Shown piece by piece: positions 59,750 to 64,000 of a DNA stretch of 64,000 nt. The position numbers were made by a program, and so were the translations under genes. The DNA comes from Diprion similis (Eukaryota > Arthropoda > Insecta > Hymenoptera > Diprionidae), in NCBI RefSeq assembly GCF_021155765.1, contig NC_060110.1, positions 8,183,501 through 8,247,500 of the forward strand. The letters run 5' to 3'. Below the pieces are notes generated by a model that saw nothing but the letters and a program-made list of their open reading frames with translations, was not told the DNA's origin and did not search any database. Positions within the stretch are counted from its first letter, which is position 1. Each line of letters starts with the position of its first letter.

Positions 59750-60550
59750 CACTCGCCCCTTATCTTTTCCATGGTGGATTACCGGGGATTGAAAGAAAGC
59801 CTGATTCATCTTCCTGAAATTTTTTTATCGCCCTAAACACACACACGCCCGATAATATAACCACAGGGTGAATCGTTTCCATTCACCAAAAAAAATTTAT
59901 CACACATGTACTGCATTGCGCAGCTTCTGCAGTGCGTCAGCTGAAATGGAGAATTAACCCCTGAGCATGCATTCATAGATATATAGGCAACTTATGTACG
60001 TGTTTAATATACACATCGAACGTTGTCAGCAAACGTGACGGTGCCAAATGAATCCTGCAAATATAGAGATCGACCAAAAATGTCAGACAGTCCTGGCATG
60101 CGAAGAATAGAACGGGCTCTATACATCTCTTAATATCTCCCTCATCCCTACCGCTTAATATCGGTATTTCTCCCTCCCCTTTCCCCCTTTCCCCCTTTTC
60201 CCCTTTCCCCTTCCCCTTCCCCCCTCCCCTATTCCTTCTCTCCACTTCTCGATTGCTTTTCTTCTTGAAACGCTTTATTTTCCTCCCCTATATCTTCCTC
60301 CCTGTCTCTCTATCCCGAGGTATATATCCCGCGGTTCTATCCCCCTTATTCTATAACTGTGTCAAGGTGGGGCTGTTTACAAAATCCTCTTCATCGACTG
60401 CGTCGCGCAGACTGAGTAGAGAGAGAGAGAGTCTGCCGGAAAAAAATATCTACAAAGAATTTTTCATCGGCGCATTTTTACTCTCGCTGTGTATGTATAT
60501 CGTATAACTTGTGTATTTTTTCTTTATTCCGCAATTAAAAGTTTCCTCTT
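59750..60550. other. Pyrimidine-rich low-complexity region
   Basis: CCCCTTT/CCCTTCC tracts at 60165-60245 and a GA run near 60420-60430. Open frames here are low-complexity and are not taken as genes. Confidence 0.6.
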
Positions 60551-60553
60551 CAA

Positions 60554-61626
60554 ATGAGCGTCACTGGAGTGCCGTCGACGGTGAGTCGAGAGGATAGCAG
60601 CTCTCGAGTATCCGGGGATTGGAAGAAAATATGGAACAAAGAGAAAGAAGAGAAGAAGACAAATTAGCGAGGCAGGCTCTCTTCTTTAATTTACCTCTTA
60701 TCAGTAGTCACGTATAAATTCATTCAGCAAAGATTCCAGTTTCCGGTTACCTACTTCCACAGGTCGGAATTCTCAGCTCGCGCCGCCCCTTCGAGTTTCG
60801 TCCATTTGGAAAAAGGAATGAAAAGGATAAAGGCGTGAAGGAAATAAGAAATGTGAAAATAAAGCAAAACACATTGAACGAGCGGCGAGGGGGTGGGGGT
60901 GGGGGGGCAATTCGAGTGCGAAGCCCAAGATATAACATTATACGTCTCCTTTTTTTCACTTACCTACCACTAGCTGTGCAGAGTCGGGGTTTCCTCCCCC
61001 AATTAAGGTGATTTCTCAGTCGTCGTTGCAATTCGTATAGCGCGAGTTGAACACGGTCTCGAATTTTTTCAACCGAACTAAAACCTCGGGCAATCCATTC
61101 CGCTGTTGTTCCTTTAGCATCTTGTTTCGCTCGATAAATGCCAATTTGTCATTCGATGAAAAATAGGCAAGAAAGGAAAAAAGAGAGAGGAAAAATCCGG
61201 AACGGCTATTCACTCATATTTGGCTAAAGCTTGCGTATATATAATACTAATACAATATCTGAACGGTTACCATTTCAAACATGAGACATTTTTTAATGGA
61301 ACATAATCCTGCCGTGGAATGATAAACAAATTTTTAAACATCTGATATTGACTGAAAAAAAAATTGAATTAAATTTACTAGCACAATGTGGTAAAATAAC
61401 TATCACATGCTCGTTGTGATATGCAAAAATACTTTTTGTCTGTTTTTTCTCTCTCTTTTTTTCGCAGACTTCAACCTCGACTGCGGAAAAGACATTCATC
61501 TGTGTTTACCGCAACGTCGCTCGTGTCATCTGGGTTGTTTCTTTCGACGGAGGGAAAAAGGTTGCTACGAATTTTACCACAAGCTTTTCTCCTCACGTCT
61601 CAGAGGAATCGAGAGGGTCGATATAA
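60554..61626 (+). CDS. Candidate two-exon small ORF, 61 residues
   Basis: Exon 1 (60554-60580) reads ATG AGC GTC ACT GGA GTG CCG TCG ACG and ends at a perfect GTGAGT donor in phase 0 (MSVTGVPST). Exon 2 starts at 61468 after a very strong pyrimidine tract (CTCTCTCTTTTTTTCGCAG). In phase 0 it reads TSTSTAEKTFICVYRNVARV, then IWVVSFDGGKKVATNFTTSF and a stop at 61624-61626. The splice sites are good, but the second exon is also open in a second frame (a Cys-rich reading to 61673), so coding identity is uncertain. No family recognised; it may be part of a longer gene. Confidence 0.25.
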
Positions 61627-61639
61627 CAAGGGCACATCT

Positions 61640-64000
61640 TGACTTACGCCCTTGCCAGAAGATCGGCTTATAACGGGTTCTCAACTTTGTATTTTACTCT
61701 ACGTATAATATGGATCGTATGAGATACCTGAGTGCTACAGGTATTTAAAATTTGAGTAAAAAAAAGATGTTCCGAAAGGGGAGGAAACGTGTTGAAGGGA
61801 ACAGGGTGGGCGGGTTTCATGTTATACATTTGGAATAACCTCGTGAACGCAATTTGAAAAGATTCCGTATTTTGTACTCTGATTTACAATTAAATGAGAA
61901 ACGCGCTCTTCGAATAATGGTGCGTTTAATGGCTAAGACCATTATTTGGAAGTAAGTAAGGACGAATAATCTTTGAAGTACCTTGTGCTTTTACTTTTAA
62001 TTCACTCGTTTCTTGATTTAGAAAATTTATCATCACGGTTTGTTATAAATTGTAAAGATCGTTGATAATGAAATACTTAAATAGAAAACGATAACTGTCT
62101 TCATTTAAAGATTCGAAGATACGAATGCGGCTGAAAGTAGATAGGTACTTTTGATAATCAAACTTTCTTTCCGAAAATTTACGTCAAAGTTTTAAATTGA
62201 GTGTAATAAATATTTCTTATTTCGAATCGTACAATTGAGAAAGAAATCATCGTGGCAAATTGTTCATCATTAACCGATCGCCGCATCTTTTCTACCATAA
62301 GCTAAGCATAATAATTGAAAAATTCAATCCCTGTGAAATGGTATAGCTTACTTACTTCGGACTTGGAACCTTCCCTCTGGCCAATTCTTTCATCGTCAGT
62401 TCCAAGTCTCCTAAGTCCTTAAGGCGCCTTAAGTATCCGGTTCCCCCCAGCCGCAACCTCGACTAGATTTTGCAAAAGAGAGTTGAGGGCTTCCCAAGCA
62501 TGGACAATCCGCCTCTTGGCGTATATACCTATGCCGATATATGTATACATACCTATACTATTCTGGGAGTAAAATCTCCGAAAGAAAAAAATAATCAGAA
62601 TAGATGCAGGAGTTTGAACGCGACGAATTCTCGAGTATTAAGTCAGCGAATAGAGAGACTGAATTTAATGGTTGCATAATAAAATCAGACAAGCCTCGCT
62701 TTTGGATGTATATAGATATTGTTTATGTATGTACACCTAAGTATGTATACTTGATAAATAATTCAGCAAGTTTGAACGTATCTATATACTGGAAAAAGCA
62801 GACCGACTACGCAGTGGTTCGAATCTTTCATCACGCCGCGCAGTCGCCAACCAGAAGCAGGTAATTCACTCTGCCGGGTAATTAATTTATTCGTATTTCA
62901 CTTTTTTCGGATCTTTACAACGACATTTAAACCCAAGGAGGTCAACCTTCGAGCTGTCATTTATATTTAGACTCGTGTAATCAGTGCCGCGAAGTGGCGT
63001 CGAGCCAAAAGCTCTTGCGAATAATACTGCTTAAATTGGCGTGCATCTACAGACTGCAGGAAGATACATTCGAAGTTACGTTATAGTGACAATATGACTC
63101 CTGTATATGTATAAAAAATTGGAGGAGGTGCATCGCGAATTGAATCACGGCTTGGCAAGACACTTGGCGTACTTTGCTTGTCACTCAATAACTGTTATCA
63201 GTGAATTAAGTTCTGCCGCTGCAAAATCAAGTCTATATTTCTTTCTTGAAAATCGTATCGGCAAATCGAATCTAAAATATTCAATACTCCAGTGCACTCA
63301 GCGACACGTTGCTACTCGCCTCTAAAATATCGGGCATATAGAAAAAAACCTAGTAAAAGTCTGCAAATGGGTTTCAAGACGATTTCCACACAATTTATGC
63401 ACTGGCTGCTTTATAGACAGAGAGTTCGTTTCACCAAGCCGTCGAACACTTATTCATTCCTTCAAATTGTCCCATTTTTTGTTTCAAAAAGTTATTTGCA
63501 TACAGTTTGTGTAAAGTATGGATAAAAATGATCAACCAACCACAATGAAATTTTTTTCAAGCAACTTGCTGGCCATGCACTAACGAAAGACAAAGGATAA
63601 ATGTACGTTGCGACTACAAATGATCTTGTAACTTTTGTCAACATGTTTAACCTCGATAGATGAAAAGGACGCTGCAAAACAAGGATTCTGAGAAGACAAA
63701 TTGACTACTCAAGCCGCATAGACTAGGTTCGATATCTAGTGTATCACTCCCTTGATACACAACCCCATACACACGCCTGCGCCCGAATAAGGTATGAAAT
63801 TCTCTGCAAGTCGACGTGATACATGTGAAAACGGCTGGAGGGGTTGCTCTGAAATCTCGAGAATGTTTCAAATAACCTGACGTCTAACATCAAGAGTCGT
63901 CCTGTTCGTACCCAATTCCACAGCGGGGATCCTGACATCCTGTAACATTGTGTAAATGGACAGCTAAAACACACACGACGAAAGTGTAGCTGGGGACGTT
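61640..64000. other. No gene seen to the end of the window
   Basis: AT-rich non-coding sequence with small open frames only; none has recognisable content or paired splice sites. Confidence 0.5.

Noticed and set aside
1..64000. CRISPR array, prokaryotic operons, viral or toxin genes
   Set aside because: None seen; all recognised genes are spliced eukaryotic nuclear genes.

Overview
This is AT-rich eukaryotic nuclear DNA with spliced genes and spliceosomal GT-AG introns. The recognised proteins and intron sizes fit an insect. Hymenoptera is my guess from overall character and not proven by the sequence.

The first third is gene-dense. From left to right it holds: the 3' end of a mitochondrial ribosomal protein L46 gene (+, ends at 219); a complete five-exon BUD23 18S rRNA methyltransferase gene (-, 611-1982); a GC-rich promoter and four exon-like blocks of an unrecognised transcript (+, about 2930-4593); a stretch rich in repeats (a CAGGGTGGCGAC-ended transposon at 6029-6628 and a 26-bp minisatellite at 7079-7497 whose units look like 3' splice sites); a complete nine-exon CDC45 gene (+, 8175-12223, 566 residues predicted); a convergent spacer; and an SH2B/Lnk adaptor gene (-, 17724-23073 coding, with a 5' UTR exon ending at 23631). 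The last coding exon of Lnk is short, lies 1.2 kb past the SH2 exon and carries the family's C-terminal RAVxNxYSF tyrosine motif.

The remaining 40 kb (about 23.7-64 kb) is nearly free of recognisable coding sequence. It contains one well-formed candidate first coding exon (33306-33455, +) and a few weaker exon-like pieces (53760-53932, and 60554-60580 with 61468-61626). It also holds several non-autonomous inverted-repeat elements with no transposase, plus many microsatellites. It may be the start of a large gene with long introns, which cannot be confirmed from this window alone.

The recognised genes do separate housekeeping jobs: mitochondrial translation (mRpL46), small-subunit ribosome maturation (BUD23), replication-fork helicase activation (CDC45) and insulin/receptor tyrosine kinase signalling (Lnk). 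There is no operon-like relationship. mRpL46/BUD23 and CDC45/Lnk are tail to tail, and BUD23 is head to head with the unknown transcript. No new multi-gene system was found. The best leads are the splice-acceptor-like minisatellite, the hidden Lnk C-terminal exon, the hairpin elements and the orphan exons.
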